Assembly: GCA_016839655.1 (NCBI GenBank)
Contig: JAEOTW010000346.1
Span: forward strand, 1-27,966
Length of the DNA stretch: 27,966 nt
Direction of reading: 5' to 3'
Source of the DNA: Promethearchaeota archaeon
Lineage (GTDB): Archaea; Asgardarchaeota; Lokiarchaeia; Sigynarchaeales; SOKP01
The position numbers and the translations under genes were made by a program. The notes under the pieces were generated by a model. It made no database searches. It was not told where the DNA came from and saw only the letters and a program-made list of their open reading frames with translations. Shown here in pieces: positions 1-7,415 of the stretch; positions within the stretch are counted from its first letter, which is position 1; each line of letters begins with the position of its first letter.

Positions 1-1421
1 ATAATACAATTTCAAAAAATTTACTAATCAATAATTTTTATGGAATAGAACTAGATTTGAGTCATGATAATAGAATTTCAAGAAATACTCTAAATAACAA
101 TTATGACAGAGGTATTAGTTTATACTATGTAGAGAATAATTCTGTCTTTGAGAATGAGATAATAAATAGCAATTTTGGTATATTTTCATTTCATAGTAAG
201 AATAGTGCAATTTCTCATAATACTATAAATAGCAATAATATAGCTGTATTTTTGAGGCTTTCTCATAATGACAATGTTTCTGAAAATAACATAAATGACA
301 ATACTTTCGCAGTATTTTTACAAGATAGTGAGAATACTATTGTTTCAAGTAATTTAATCAATAAATGTGGAATTTTCATATCAGGCTCATTAAATGTACT
401 AAGATCCTATGATTTTGATACTAATAATCTAATCAATGGAAAACCATTATATTATTTTGCTGATAAATTGAATTTGGGGCCAAATGATTTTTTTAATGCA
501 GGACAAGTAATATTAGTTAATTGTAATGATTCAATGGTATCAAACTTGGACATTTCTAATACATCTCTAGGTATTTCTCTTTATTACTGTAAGAATCTCA
601 GCATTGGATTTAATAACTTTAGCAAAAATAAAGTTAATGCGATTGCTTTATACAATAGTTATAATAACTCAATTTCTGGAAATAGCATCATTGATAATGT
701 AGATGGAATATATTTAGAAGAAAGTAACTACAACATTATTACGGAAAATACTGTTGTTAAAAATAATAATGGACTCTATTTATTCAATAGTAATAATAAT
801 TCCATTATGAGAAATATCGTATTTAATGATAATGTAAATGGAATTTATTTAGAAAATAGTAAATCTAACTCTGTTTTCGAGAATAACGTATTTAGCAATG
901 AAATTGGTATCTTATTAATATCTTATAGTAACTACAATTTAATTTCAGGAAATAGTGCAATTAATAACTTTTGTGGAATATTTTTAGAAATTAGTGATTA
1001 TAATATTATTGAAGGAAATGATGCCAGCAACAATATCGAATCTGGGATTTATGTAACTTTAAGTTTTGATAACGTTATTACTGAAAATATCGCAAATAAT
1101 AACAATGAAACCGGTATATTTCTATTTAATTCTGATTATAATATAATTTCAAGAAATACTGCAAATAATAACAATAAGGGGATATATCTATATTTTAGTG
1201 ATTATAACAGAGTTTTTGGAAATACATTACTAGGCAATAACGAATGTATCTCTGAGGATGATTGTCAAGAAAATACATTTAAAAATAATGGTTCTTGTTC
1301 CTATGGTATAGTAATTTCGGATATCTCAATGTATATTCTTTTTGCTTCACTTGGTATTTTCTCCGCTGCGATTCTTATCATAAGTGTATTAGTTAAAAAA
1401 TCTTCAAGAAATAAATTATAA
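1..1421 (+). CDS. NosD-like right-handed beta-helix protein, C-terminally membrane-anchored (5' end outside window)
   Basis: The reading frame is open from base 3 and has no stop before the window edge. The TTG at 57 is therefore only an internal codon, and the true start lies upstream. The protein is built of degenerate ~22-24 residue repeats with patterns such as NxIxxN, GIYL and SxxNxIxxN. These are the coils of a parallel beta-helix of the NosD/CASH (pectate-lyase-like) type. The last ~40 residues hold one hydrophobic segment (starting YGIVISDISMYILF) followed by a short KKSSRNK tail, so the protein is probably anchored in the membrane with the helix outside the cell. Asgard archaea carry many such proteins; their ligands are mostly unknown, though carbohydrate binding or cleavage is the usual suggestion. 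No catalytic residues can be assigned. The family call is firm; the function is not. Confidence 0.85.
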   Translation, partial: NTISKNLLINNFYGIELDLSHDNRISRNTLNNNYDRGISLYYVENNSVFENEIINSNFGIFSFHSKNSAISHNTINSNNIAVFLRLSHNDNVSENNINDNTFAVFLQDSENTIVSSNLINKCGIFISGSLNVLRSYDFDTNNLINGKPLYYFADKLNLGPNDFFNAGQVILVNCNDSMVSNLDISNTSLGISLYYCKNLSIGFNNFSKNKVNAIALYNSYNNSISGNSIIDNVDGIYLEESNYNIITENTVVKNNNGLYLFNSNNNSIMRNIVFNDNVNGIYLENSKSNSVFENNVFSNEIGILLISYSNYNLISGNSAINNFCGIFLEISDYNIIEGNDASNNIESGIYVTLSFDNVITENIANNNNETGIFLFNSDYNIISRNTANNNNKGIYLYFSDYNRVFGNTLLGNNECISEDDCQENTFKNNGSCSYGIVISDISMYILFASLGIFSAAILIISVLVKKSSRNKL

Positions 1422-1521
1422 ATGTACTAGTTTTAAAATAACATAAAATCCACATGAAAAAACTTTATATGATATTTTTTCCTTTTTAAATTACGAATTT
1501 TGATATTTTGAAAACTTAAAC

Positions 1522-1533
1522 GTTTTATAAAAT
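1522..1533 (+). promoter_or_regulatory. TATA-like element before tRNA-Phe
   Basis: The AT-only stretch GTTTTATAAAAT lies about 16-27 nt before the first tRNA base and resembles an archaeal TATA box. The base composition of the region makes chance matches common, so this is tentative. Confidence 0.35.
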
Positions 1534-1569
1534 AAAAATTCTTAATTTGCCAAGGTGGCGTAGCCCGGT

Positions 1570-1599
1570 GAGAATTGGAACTATCCCGATATCGGGTAG
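1570..1599 (+). other. tRNA-Phe intron 1 (D-loop)
   Basis: Excising 29-30 nt here leaves a D-loop beginning AGCCCGGT and ending in A before the D-stem ACGC. The exact cut is ambiguous. Cutting at 1570-1598 gives a perfect 4-bp central helix CCCG (1564-1567)/CGGG (1593-1596) with 3-nt bulges GTG and TAG, as in a bulge-helix-bulge. The intron also contains the palindrome CCCGATATCGGG. Confidence 0.65.
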
Positions 1600-1631
1600 G
1601 AACGCACTAGACTGAAGATCTAGGTATCGAG

Positions 1632-1661
1632 TGGAGTGGACTTCTCGTCAATTTTCGACAA
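1632..1661 (+). other. tRNA-Phe intron 2 (T-stem)
   Basis: This intron splits the 5' T-stem strand into GAG (1629-1631) and AG (1662-1663), which rejoin as GAGAG to pair with CTCTC (1701-1705). The boundaries are fixed by sequence. The bulge-helix-bulge is weak: three of four pairs in the central helix (ATCG/CGAC) and mostly G-U pairs in the flanking helices. Confidence 0.75.
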
Positions 1662-1668
1662 AGTTCAA

Positions 1669-1698
1669 AGGGACTCGCCTTGAACGGATTCCGAACAG
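1669..1698 (+). other. tRNA-Phe intron 3 (T-loop 58/59)
   Basis: A textbook bulge-helix-bulge is visible. The central helix is GTTC (1663-1666)/GAAC (1693-1696), the bulges are AA|A (1667-1669) and AG|A (1697-1699), and the inner helix is GGGA/TTCC. The outer helix GAGA/TCTC exists only after intron 2 has been removed. Splicing yields T-loop TTCAAAT. Confidence 0.82.
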
Positions 1699-1992
1699 AT
1701 CTCTCCCTTGGCACCATTCTTTTCACTTATCTTTTTTGAGACTCCTTATTTATTTTCTGAAAGCGATTTAATTTTCCTCTCAACTCATAACTTTTGAAAT
1801 TAAGAAATTTGTTGTATAGGTATTTTATAGACGGAGTTTTATTACACTTTTTATGATAGTCTTTAATATAATTTCAAATCTCACCTTTGCCATATTATTT
1901 CTAATTATCTTCTGATATGATTTAAAATTCTTAGTCTAACTTTTTTTACATAAAAATTTAAAAGAGACTTTTAATTTAGAAGTTTGATTTAA

Positions 1993-3186
1993 ATGAAATA
2001 CAATTTTGATAGAATAATTAATCGTTCTCAGACTAATTCAGTTAAGTGGAATAAGTATTTTCTGAAAGAGAAATTTGGAGCTGATGATGTTTTACCTCTC
2101 TGGGTTGCAGATATGGATTTTCAATGTCCCCAACCAATTATTGATGCTTTAAAAAAGCGAGTTGATGAAGAAATTTTTGGATATTGCTGGCACAAAACCC
2201 CTACATATCTAGATGCGGTCTCAAACTGGATGAGGCGAAGACATGGTTGGAAAATTGATAATGACTGGATAATATTAAGTCCAGGAATTGTCCCAGCTAT
2301 TTATATGCTCATCCAAACTTTTACTAATATTGGAGAGAAAGTAATCATCCAACCACCAGTTTACTATCCATTTTTCAGCGCTGTTGAAAATAATGGACGA
2401 CTTGTAGCATTAAACCAATTACATTATGAGAATAAGAGGTATACATTTGATTTTGATGATTTCGAGAAGAAAGCTAAAGATCCGCTAACAAAAATGTTTA
2501 TCCTCTGTAGTCCTCATAATCCTGTTGGCCGGGTATGGACTGAAAAAGAACTTAAAAAAATTGGAGATATTTGTCTTGAGAATGATATTTTAATTATTTC
2601 AGATGAAATTCATCACGATTTAATTCTTTCGGGATATAAACATACTCTTTTTTCAACAATATCAAAAGAATTTGAGAAAAATACTATCATGTGTACAGCG
2701 CCAAGTAAAACTTTTAATATTGCAGGTTTAAAAACTTCTAATATTATTATTCCGGATGACAATCTAAGAGAATCTTTCTTTAATACAATATCCAAGAGAA
2801 ATAGTGTTATGAGTCCTAATGTATTTGGTATATCCGCACTAATAGCCGCCTATAATGAAGGAGAGGAGTGGTTAGATCAAGTAATGAAGTATATAGAAGC
2901 GAATTTTAGATTTTTAAAAGAATTTATTAATGAAAACCTACCTAACATCGATTTTATTGAACCTGAGGGAACTTATCTTGCTTGGCTAGACTGTAACAAA
3001 TTGGGAATGAATGATGAAAAACTTAATGAAATTATTTTAAGAAAAGCAAAAGTTGCCTTAGACGATGGTAAAATATTTGGTCCTGGAGGAGAAGGTTTTG
3101 AAAGAATAAATGTAGGATGTCCCCTGTCAATATTAAAGGAATGTATGACTAGAATAAATAATGTTTTTAAAAAATTACCTATTTGA
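1993..3186 (+). CDS. patB: PatB/MalY-family PLP-dependent C-S lyase (cystathionine beta-lyase-like aminotransferase)
   Basis: A 397-residue fold-type I PLP enzyme, of normal family length. Visible motifs are an N-terminal LPLWVADMDF signature typical of MalY/PatB proteins, SPHNPVGR (N176 region), SDEIHHDL with the PLP-pyridine Asp near 204, and the Schiff-base lysine in APSKTFNIAGLK at about K239. A C-terminal ERINVGCP segment holds the expected carboxylate-binding Arg. Family members cleave cystathionine, cysteine or other C-S bonds to give thiol, pyruvate and ammonia in the cytoplasm; some also act as regulators (MalY). The precise substrate cannot be told from sequence. The gene stands alone downstream of tRNA-Phe, and 28 nt separate it from the convergent gene that follows. 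Confidence 0.9.
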   Translation: MKYNFDRIINRSQTNSVKWNKYFLKEKFGADDVLPLWVADMDFQCPQPIIDALKKRVDEEIFGYCWHKTPTYLDAVSNWMRRRHGWKIDNDWIILSPGIVPAIYMLIQTFTNIGEKVIIQPPVYYPFFSAVENNGRLVALNQLHYENKRYTFDFDDFEKKAKDPLTKMFILCSPHNPVGRVWTEKELKKIGDICLENDILIISDEIHHDLILSGYKHTLFSTISKEFEKNTIMCTAPSKTFNIAGLKTSNIIIPDDNLRESFFNTISKRNSVMSPNVFGISALIAAYNEGEEWLDQVMKYIEANFRFLKEFINENLPNIDFIEPEGTYLAWLDCNKLGMNDEKLNEIILRKAKVALDDGKIFGPGGEGFERINVGCPLSILKECMTRINNVFKKLPI

Positions 3187-3213
3187 CTTTTGCAACGTAA
3201 ATTTAAATCCTTT

Positions 3214-3741
3214 CTAATAAACTAATGGAGTATGGTTCCGTCGTGAATCATGAACGATTAAATCCCTGAAATTCTCATTGCAATCATCAATGAATTCCCA
3301 GAATTCATTATAAATTTCTTTAATAGACATTTTTTTCTTCTGGGATTTGATGCTATTGCTTTTTGAGTGCCTTTTTTCTTTATTTTTAGAAATTTTCGGT
3401 TTATACTCAAGATAATTTCCTTCAAGAATTAAATCTTTAAAGAAATCATCTTCATTTTTTTTGGAATTCCTAGAATTGGAATTTTTTTCTTGAGATGTTT
3501 TACTTTCAAATTCAAAATCGACTCTCTGATATCCACGTACTTGGAATTGTTTATCGACAAAAGCCTGAAACTGGTGATCGCATACTAATCCTTTAGCAAT
3601 TGACATAGTGGTTAGTTGTTTTGCTTCAGCAATAACAGATTTAGGAACATCCAATAGTTTTTTTGTTTTACAAACTGGACAAACGAACTCAACCTTAGAG
3701 GTATCGAATGAAATATTGTTCTTAATTTCTGTAACTGCCAT
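3214..3741 (-). CDS. Unknown protein with N-terminal CxxC...C domain and charged tail
   Basis: A 175-residue protein. Residues about 12-75 hold CPVC (21-24), C54 and H56, and the block FVDKQFQVRGYQ. The same arrangement (CPEC, then a Cys, then YVDAHFKVRG) begins the protein at 24745-25341, so this is a shared, probably zinc-binding domain. Residues about 80-130 are low-complexity, rich in Lys, Ser and Asn, and look disordered. The last ~40 residues are helical and acidic. The ATG start is supported by AGGTG 5 nt upstream. It lies 120 nt downstream of the unresolved gene at 3862-4404 on the same strand. The product matches no characterised family I can name; zinc binding is inferred from the cysteines only. 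Confidence 0.7.
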   Translation of the reverse strand: MAVTEIKNNISFDTSKVEFVCPVCKTKKLLDVPKSVIAEAKQLTTMSIAKGLVCDHQFQAFVDKQFQVRGYQRVDFEFESKTSQEKNSNSRNSKKNEDDFFKDLILEGNYLEYKPKISKNKEKRHSKSNSIKSQKKKMSIKEIYNEFWEFIDDCNENFRDLIVHDSRRNHTPLVY

Positions 3742-3861
3742 TAAAACACCTTCTTGAGATAATCTAAAATTATCAATAAAAACCCCATTTATTTGTTAGA
3801 AATAAGATTAAGATTTAAGAGTAGAGAGATAAAGTATTAAGTAATTTATTAAAGCTCTTTT

Positions 3862-4404
3862 TTAAGCATTCTCTGGATCAAATTTAATATTCATGTTAGT
3901 CTCATCTAATTCAAAGGCTATCTCCAAATTTGTTATAAGTTCACTCTCTATTCTAAATACATGTTCACCTTCAGTGAATTTCTTTGCTGTATTATCATCT
4001 ATTTTGATTAAAAGACTAATACTATCACCAACGTTAATCAACCGTCCACTAAGTTTACCTTGTAAAATATCATTTATCTTAAATGACTCACCTTTATGAT
4101 AAATCAGCAACAGATTCTCAACAATATCAATATTAAAGCTTTCCTTAGTAAAATCTAATGGTAAATTATCAAATAGAAACTTACCATATTGTGAAATATC
4201 AAAAATACTTGAGTTAAAATCTTTTAAACTGAAATCTCCTATCTCAATTTCTTCTGGAATAGCAAAGGGAATAATTAAATTTAAAATTTTTATTTGCAGA
4301 GAATCTACTTTTCCATTATCATTAGTATCTACAGTATAAACACTTTCTTTTGGGGGAAGTAGCTTCCTTATAAGTACCTTAAAGGCAGATAAATCATATG
4401 GTAT
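3862..4404 (-). CDS. Unknown beta-rich protein with a calcium-loop-like motif; start unresolved (AUA start or 5'-truncated gene)
   Basis: The frame is open from 4410 to the stop at 3862 (182 codons). The only ATG/GTG/TTG is a TTG at 4110, which would discard the first half. An in-frame ATA at 4404 follows AGG (4417-4415) by 10 nt, giving a 180-residue product if AUA initiates. Near residue 30 there is DTNDNGKVD, which has the DxNxNGxxD spacing of dockerin/EF-hand-type calcium loops. The rest alternates hydrophobic and polar residues as in beta-sandwich domains of secreted archaeal proteins. No signal peptide is visible, which would be odd for such a protein and favours loss of its 5' end. It lies 57 nt after the iolG stop on the same strand. 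It may be an intact gene or a remnant. Confidence 0.5.
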   Translation of the reverse strand: MPYDLSAFKVLIRKLLPPKESVYTVDTNDNGKVDSLQIKILNLIIPFAIPEEIEIGDFSLKDFNSSIFDISQYGKFLFDNLPLDFTKESFNIDIVENLLLIYHKGESFKINDILQGKLSGRLINVGDSISLLIKIDDNTAKKFTEGEHVFRIESELITNLEIAFELDETNMNIKFDPENA

Positions 4405-4461
4405 AAGTCGTCAACCTACAAATTTTTCATGAATTGTTTATTAATTTAACTTTTTAAAATA

Positions 4462-5487
4462 TTAATATTTTTCTACTTCAGAAATCTTTATGGGTCGATT
4501 TTCTTCATATGATTTCTGAGCAGCTAATGCTACTAGAACATTTTGTAATCCATCTTCTCCATTTGGTTTAGGATCTATATTATTACGTAAACAATCAAAG
4601 AAATTTTTCAATTCAGTTAAGTATGACTCCATATATCTTTCCATGAAAAAATATGGAATCTTATCAATATTAGTACACTCAGCAGTATAAGTACGTACAG
4701 TATTAGTTGCCTCATTATCTGCTACAACGCATCCTTTTGAACCAAATACTTCAACTCGTTGATCATACCCATAAACAGCCTGACGAGTATTATCGATTAT
4801 ACCAAGAGCCCCATTTTTAAATTTTAAAACAGCTACAGCAGTATCTATATCCCCTGCTTTTCCTATTTCAGGATCGATAAGTACTGCTCCTGTTGCATAA
4901 ACTTCCTCAATTTCACTCCCCGCCTGGAATCTTGCCATGTCCCAATCATGGATGGTCATGTCAATAAAAATTCCTCCTGAACCTTTTATATATTCTATTG
5001 ATGGAGGGGCAGGATCTCGAGAAGTAATTTTAACAATTTGAGGATCTCCGATTTGACCAGAGATAACAGATTCATAACACCTCATGAAATTACGATCAAA
5101 TCGTCTATTAAAACCAATCATGAGTTTTATACCCCTATCTTTTATTATTCTAAGTGTTTCTTTTATTCGATGTATATCTGTATCAATAGGTTTCTCACAA
5201 AAAACATGTTTATCCGCTTCAGCTGCCTCTTGAATAAATTTTGTATGAGTATCAGTAGAAGAACAAATCACAACAGCATCAATATCGGAATCATGAATGA
5301 TTTCAAATGCGTCTGAAGTGAGTTTAGGTATCCTTTTTTCTGATACCCATTGCCTCAATTCATCAGTTATATTAATATCAGCCACCATTTTTAAGTTAAC
5401 GTCGGGGATATTTTGTAATAGATTTTCAATATGTATCTTGCCAATTCTTCCGACCCCGATTAATCCAACATTAAATAATTTTCCCAA
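4462..5487 (-). CDS. iolG: Gfo/Idh/MocA-family oxidoreductase, probable inositol 2-dehydrogenase
   Basis: A 341-residue protein of normal length. An N-terminal Rossmann fold carries GVGRIG (11-16) for NAD(P). CEKPIDTD (E98-K99-P100) is the family's conserved EKP motif. GFNRRFDRNF (125-134), SRDPAPPSIEYIKGSGG (156-172) and FIDMTIHDWDM (174-184, with the catalytic-type Asp176 and His180) closely follow the IolG subgroup that oxidises myo-inositol to scyllo-inosose with NAD+. It is divergent from an MFS transporter, which could supply the substrate. Archaea use inositol in lipids and osmolytes, so a catabolic or recycling role fits. Another cyclitol or sugar remains possible. Confidence 0.85.
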   Translation of the reverse strand: MGKLFNVGLIGVGRIGKIHIENLLQNIPDVNLKMVADINITDELRQWVSEKRIPKLTSDAFEIIHDSDIDAVVICSSTDTHTKFIQEAAEADKHVFCEKPIDTDIHRIKETLRIIKDRGIKLMIGFNRRFDRNFMRCYESVISGQIGDPQIVKITSRDPAPPSIEYIKGSGGIFIDMTIHDWDMARFQAGSEIEEVYATGAVLIDPEIGKAGDIDTAVAVLKFKNGALGIIDNTRQAVYGYDQRVEVFGSKGCVVADNEATNTVRTYTAECTNIDKIPYFFMERYMESYLTELKNFFDCLRNNIDPKPNGEDGLQNVLVALAAQKSYEENRPIKISEVEKY

Positions 5488-5648
5488 ACTATATCACTTA
5501 AAAACTTAAGATGTAAATGTTTTAGAATTTTTAAAGGATATTCTAACTTTAAAATTTCTGATAAAGAATTATAGATTTATATTTATTTAAGTCTAAATTG
5601 ATTTAATTAATTAAAATTTTATTATCAAAAAATAAAAGTGTTAGCTTA

Positions 5649-6854
5649 ATGACTGAAAGAAATATTCAAATTTATAGATCTCGTTGGAAAGTACTTTTAC
5701 TATTCATGTTTGTGAATATTACATTGCAAATTTTATGGATAAGTTTTGCATCAATAACAATTGAAGCAGCAACTTTTTACAGTGTAGCAGAATTAGAAAT
5801 TCTATTATTATCTTTAGTATTTATGATTGCTTATATACCAGTTACTTTCTTAGCTTCATGGATAATTGATAAATATGATTTTAGAATTGGGGCAGGAATT
5901 GGTGCTATACTTGCTGGAATTTTTGGTTTCTTACGATTTTTTGCGGGCAGTGATTATACACTGTTGTTAATATTTCAAATTGGTATTGCAATTGGACAAC
6001 CATTCGTGTTAAATAGTATCACTAGGCTTTCAGCAAATTGGTTTCCAGAATCAGAAAGAACTACAGCAACTGGATTGTCTATGATTTCCCAATTTATCGG
6101 AATTATGTTAGGAGTATTAATAACACCATTTATTGTTGGGGCGAGTAACATTCCTGTTATGATATTGATATATGGAATATTAGCTTTAATTTCTGGAGCA
6201 TTTTTTGCAATATTTGTGAAAAATAAACCTCCAACACCCTCTTCCATTGAAACTTCCAGGGAAAAAGTTTTAATGGGTGAAGGCTTGAAGCAGTTATTTT
6301 TGAATAAATACTTTTTAATATTATTTATAACGTTCTTCTTCGGGTTGGGTATTTTTAATTTTATCACATCTTACATTGAATTAATTGTAGCTCCGCGAGG
6401 ATTCGATGCGACCGATGCTGGACTTCTCGGTGGTTTAATGCTAATAGGTGGAATTGTTGGTTGTGTTGTAATGTCAACTCTGTCTGATAAGTATAAGAAG
6501 TATAAAATGCTACTTATCATTTCAATTATATTGGCAACCATTTCGCTATTTATTATCACTTTTGCCTCTGATCCAATACTTTTGTATCTATTTAGCTTTC
6601 TTTTAGGATATGGAATTTTGTCTGCAGGACCAATAGCCTTAGAATATGCTGTTGATCTAACTAAACCAGTTCCCGAAGCAAGTTCGAATGGTATGCTAAT
6701 GATGATAGGTCAACTTGGAGGGATCATTTTCATACTTTTTTTTGAAGGCTTCACAACTCCATTAGGAGATTATTTTCCAACTTTGTTACTTGAATCAATT
6801 TTTCTACTAGTTGTATTTGTTCTAGTTTTCTTTCTAAAAGATAAATCAGAGTAA
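5649..6854 (+). CDS. MFS transporter, FLVCR-like
   Basis: A 401-residue polytopic membrane protein with about 12 hydrophobic segments in two halves, the expected MFS size. The loop after TM2 has the MFS motif region IIDKYDFR, and the second half repeats it as TLSDKYKKYK. The N-terminus (RWKVLLLFMFVNITLQILW) and the segment ANWFPESERTTATG in TM4-5 resemble the FLVCR/DIRC2-type subgroup, whose eukaryotic members move choline, ethanolamine or haem. It is divergent from iolG across a 161-nt shared regulatory region, so transport of inositol or a related polar head-group compound is a reasonable inference, not shown. A T11 tract follows 12 nt after the stop. Confidence 0.8.
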   Translation: MTERNIQIYRSRWKVLLLFMFVNITLQILWISFASITIEAATFYSVAELEILLLSLVFMIAYIPVTFLASWIIDKYDFRIGAGIGAILAGIFGFLRFFAGSDYTLLLIFQIGIAIGQPFVLNSITRLSANWFPESERTTATGLSMISQFIGIMLGVLITPFIVGASNIPVMILIYGILALISGAFFAIFVKNKPPTPSSIETSREKVLMGEGLKQLFLNKYFLILFITFFFGLGIFNFITSYIELIVAPRGFDATDAGLLGGLMLIGGIVGCVVMSTLSDKYKKYKMLLIISIILATISLFIITFASDPILLYLFSFLLGYGILSAGPIALEYAVDLTKPVPEASSNGMLMMIGQLGGIIFILFFEGFTTPLGDYFPTLLLESIFLLVVFVLVFFLKDKSE

Positions 6855-6866
6855 AATTATTATTCC

Positions 6867-6877
6867 TTTTTTTTTTT
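6867..6877 (+). terminator. Poly-T terminator after the MFS gene
   Basis: A run of 11 T begins 12 nt after the stop codon. Archaeal RNA polymerase terminates at such tracts without a hairpin. Confidence 0.6.
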
Positions 6878-6921
6878 AAATTAATGAATTATCAGTAGAT
6901 CAATTTCCTCTTGATTATTCT

Positions 6922-6930
6922 AAAAAAAAA
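6922..6930 (-). terminator. Poly-T terminator after the Roadblock gene
   Basis: Nine consecutive T on the minus strand, 6 nt beyond the stop of the gene at 6937-7290. Together with the T11 tract at 6867-6877 it insulates two convergent genes. Confidence 0.55.
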
Positions 6931-6936
6931 TGAAGA

Positions 6937-7290
6937 TTAATTCGTTTTAACACAATTATTTATAACATCAAAAATCTGAGAAAAGTCTAATTGATCATCT
7001 AATAGCGTAATAATAATTTTACCCATAAACTTAATTGAAAAAATATAATAATTGCTTGCATGAATTAAATTGAAATCAGGGCTGTGAACTCCAATTTCAG
7101 AGGCGATTTCTTCAGCTAATTCATACAACTGCGACATATTCAATCCTATTGATGTTTTATTAAATTCTTGATTAATATAGGATTTGATAACCGCGCCATT
7201 CTCAGAAGTGATTATAACAAAATATAATCCTGATTCTCCAAATTCTTTGATTAAGGAGTCAAGAACTAAGTCAACTTCTAGAGATGCCAT
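6937..7290 (-). CDS. Roadblock/LC7-domain protein
   Basis: A 117-residue, single-domain protein: helix (VDLVLDSLIKEFGESG), strand (LYFVIITSENGAVI), central helix (LYELAEEIASEIG), strands (LIHASNYYIFSIKF, GKIIITLLDD) and a C-terminal helix. This is the Roadblock/MglB/LAMTOR2 fold and size. Such proteins dimerise and act as platforms or GAP-like regulators of small GTPases; MglB does so for MglA. It lies just downstream of a longin-like gene on the same strand and in the same signalling block. The partner GTPase is not in this block; the nearest is the Roadblock-GTPase fusion at 22758-24062. The dimerisation and GTPase link are family knowledge. Confidence 0.8.
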   Translation of the reverse strand: MASLEVDLVLDSLIKEFGESGLYFVIITSENGAVIKSYINQEFNKTSIGLNMSQLYELAEEIASEIGVHSPDFNLIHASNYYIFSIKFMGKIIITLLDDQLDFSQIFDVINNCVKTN

Positions 7291-7415
7291 TGTGATATAA
7301 TTTAATGGTTCGCTTATTTATAATTTTAGGTAAAATTAAATATTTCTATCCAAAATCATACAGTTATTCTTTATTACTAAAATTAATGGTTTTAAATAAC
7401 GATTTTAGATACTAT

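Larger units (their letters stand above)
1549..1716 (+). tRNA. tRNA-Phe(GAA) with three introns
   Basis: The acceptor stem is GCCAAGG (1549-1555) with CCTTGGC (1706-1712), discriminator A1713 and encoded CCA at 1714-1716. The D-stem is GCGT/ACGC. The anticodon stem CTAGA/TCTAG encloses loop CTGAAGA with anticodon GAA at 1614-1616. The variable loop GTATC is 1624-1628. The 168-nt gene is about 90 nt too long. Removing ~30 nt from the D-loop (about 1570-1599), 30 nt from the T-stem (1632-1661) and 30 nt from the T-loop (1669-1698) gives a 78-nt tRNA with T-stem GAGAG/CTCTC and T-loop TTCAAAT. All invariant positions then fit. The anticodon loop has no intron. Standard finders may miss this gene or misread it. 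Confidence 0.88.

Noticed and set aside
57..1260. Tandem DNA repeat or CRISPR-like array
   Set aside because: The periodicity is at protein level (beta-helix coils); the DNA units vary too much and there are no spacers.
57..1421. Full gene starting at TTG 57
   Set aside because: The frame is open through base 3 with the same repeat pattern, so the gene continues beyond the window and the TTG is internal.
1549..1716. A class II tRNA (Leu/Ser) with a long variable arm
   Set aside because: The anticodon loop reads GAA (Phe), and removal of three ~30-nt introns gives a normal class I tRNA with a 5-nt variable loop.
5975..6367. 130-residue minus-strand frame within the MFS gene
   Set aside because: Antisense to transmembrane coding sequence; no domain or start signal.
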